Shown: positions 5,921 through 6,809 of the stretch, piece after piece
Numbering within the stretch: position 1 is the first letter of the stretch
How the letters are laid out: the number at the start of each line of letters is the position of its first letter
Assembly: GCA_031284475.1 (NCBI GenBank)
Contig: JAISZV010000198.1
Coordinates: forward strand, 1-6,809
Source of the DNA: Proteiniphilum sp.
Lineage (GTDB): Bacteria > Bacteroidota > Bacteroidia > Bacteroidales > Dysgonomonadaceae
DNA length: 6,809 bases
Direction of reading: 5' to 3'
Made by a program: the position numbers and the translations under genes
The notes under the pieces: model-generated
Told to the model about the DNA's origin: nothing
What the model saw: the letters and a program-made list of their open reading frames with translations, nothing else
Database searches by the model: none

Positions 5921-6790
5921 TTAATGTAATGCCAGATTGTCGTTTCCTGTTGTTTTCAGAAAGCCAAATTCGTGATTGTAAGCCTGTCCTTTCGTACAAA
6001 CCCATTGCAGGAATTGTTGAATTCCGGTGTTGTTTTGTCCGGTGATTTCTACCGTCAGTTCTTCTACCGGGATGAGGTCTATTTTCTTTTTTTCGAGCAG
6101 TTCGATAGTCTTGTCTAAGTTTGATTCGGCAAGGATTTCGGCATATTCTTTCTTCAAATCGAGCGGAAGAAGAGCGATTTCGTCTTTCAGACGGCGCGAC
6201 TGAAGGTCGAAAATATAATTCAGGTTGTTGAAGCTGACTCCCGACCGGTCTTTTTGAATGGCGCTGTTGAGATAAATGTCGTCGCCCGCGATTTTCTTGC
6301 CTTTCAGGGCTTTGGTTTCATAACCGAAATGCCCGGCGAAAGCAATGGTTACCGACTGTTGATGATTTCCTGCATAAACCGTGGCGTTGTACTTGCTTTC
6401 CTGATCCGGCTCGTCTTCCTCGTCGAAAAAATCCGCCTCGAAATAGAGTTCTTTCAGCCGTTTGCCGTTCAGTCTTTTATTTTTCAGATCGGCAATGAAG
6501 CTACTGTTCTTTCCGGTAATCGGCAGGATGGCGTAGCGACCGACGGTGTAAGCGCTCCTGTTTGCCGTTTCATCAAAAATAGAAATGGACACGTCAGCAT
6601 CCTTTTCTTTACTGCCGGCGATTTGAATATCCGCCTGAGGATAGGATTTGGAATATTCTTCTACCCACTTTTGCAATAATGGGGTTACAAATTTTGCACT
6701 CCGGATGCTAAAACTTTCCTGTGCGTTGATTGCGGCAAACTGAAAAGTTGCAATAACCAATAAAACTAATAATTTTGCTTTATGTTCCAT
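5921..6790 (-). CDS. Secreted PstS-like periplasmic-binding-fold protein
   Basis: The 289-residue protein has a type I signal peptide (hydrophobic LLVLLVIATFQFAA, cleavage near INA-QES, residue 23) and no lipobox cysteine, which predicts a soluble periplasmic product. FVTPLLQKWVEEYSKSYPQA at 34-53 resembles the first helix and strand of PstS/PBP-like-domain proteins. YTVGRYAILPITGKNS at 81-96, RLNGKRLKELYFE at 106-118, SGVSFNNLNYIFDLQSRR at 183-200 and IQQFLQWVCTKGQAYNHEFGF at 257-277 fit the rest of that fold. The usual PstS phosphate-contact motif (R-x-x-G-S-G-T type) is represented only by KDRSGV at 180-185, with Val for Thr, so phosphate is doubtful as the ligand. No ABC permease or ATPase is nearby; the next gene is a SusC transporter 105 nt downstream. 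Residues 120-131 are strongly acidic. The start fits the signal peptide, but upstream sequence is too short (19 nt) to show a promoter. The fold is likely; the function is not known. Confidence 0.68.
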   Translation of the reverse strand: MEHKAKLLVLLVIATFQFAAINAQESFSIRSAKFVTPLLQKWVEEYSKSYPQADIQIAGSKEKDADVSISIFDETANRSAYTVGRYAILPITGKNSSFIADLKNKRLNGKRLKELYFEADFFDEEDEPDQESKYNATVYAGNHQQSVTIAFAGHFGYETKALKGKKIAGDDIYLNSAIQKDRSGVSFNNLNYIFDLQSRRLKDEIALLPLDLKKEYAEILAESNLDKTIELLEKKKIDLIPVEELTVEITGQNNTGIQQFLQWVCTKGQAYNHEFGFLKTTGNDNLALH

Positions 6791-6809
6791 CTTAAAAAGG
6801 GATAAATAA

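Noticed and set aside
6254..6679. 141-codon plus-strand open frame
   Set aside because: It is antisense to the binding-fold gene and shows no domain or initiation signal; it is a shadow frame.
1..6809. CRISPR array, tRNA, rRNA, insertion sequence or phage genes
   Set aside because: No spaced direct repeats, no tRNA-like cloverleaf, no transposase or terminal inverted repeats were seen; coding sequence fills nearly the whole window.

Overview
The window looks like a member of the phylum Bacteroidota (Bacteroidetes), most likely order Bacteroidales. The grounds are an adjacent SusC/RagA-type TonB-linked outer-membrane transporter and SusD/RagB-type lipoprotein, A-rich translation starts without strong Shine-Dalgarno sequences, and many signal peptides ending in an Ala-Gln junction. 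Genus and species cannot be told from the sequence alone.

All five genes are on the minus strand, so transcription runs from high to low coordinates. In transcription order: (1) 5921-6790, a secreted, PstS-like periplasmic-binding-fold protein; (2) 2741-5815, a 1024-residue SusC-like TonB-dependent transporter; (3) 1248-2636, a SusD-like surface lipoprotein; (4) 309-1235, a secreted peptidase of family S51, related to cyanophycinase; (5) 1-296, the first 98 codons of a secreted M14-type zinc carboxypeptidase that runs off the left edge. Gaps are 105, 104, 12 and 12 nt. There is no convincing intrinsic terminator between any of the genes, so one operon is the simplest reading. The promoter probably lies beyond the right edge, because only 19 nt upstream of gene 1 are present. 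The two gaps of about 100 nt contain weak structures (an imperfect hairpin, a small overlapping ORF and a promoter-like -7 box) but no further gene.

Taken together, this resembles a SusCD nutrient-uptake locus whose attached enzymes are peptidases rather than glycoside hydrolases. A plausible working model is that the exported S51 and M14 peptidases trim a peptide or polyamide (cyanophycin or isoaspartyl-type peptides are one possibility). SusD would capture the fragments, SusC would import them with TonB energy, and the binding-fold protein would handle a ligand in the periplasm. The enzyme families and the SusCD pair are well supported. The shared substrate is inference.
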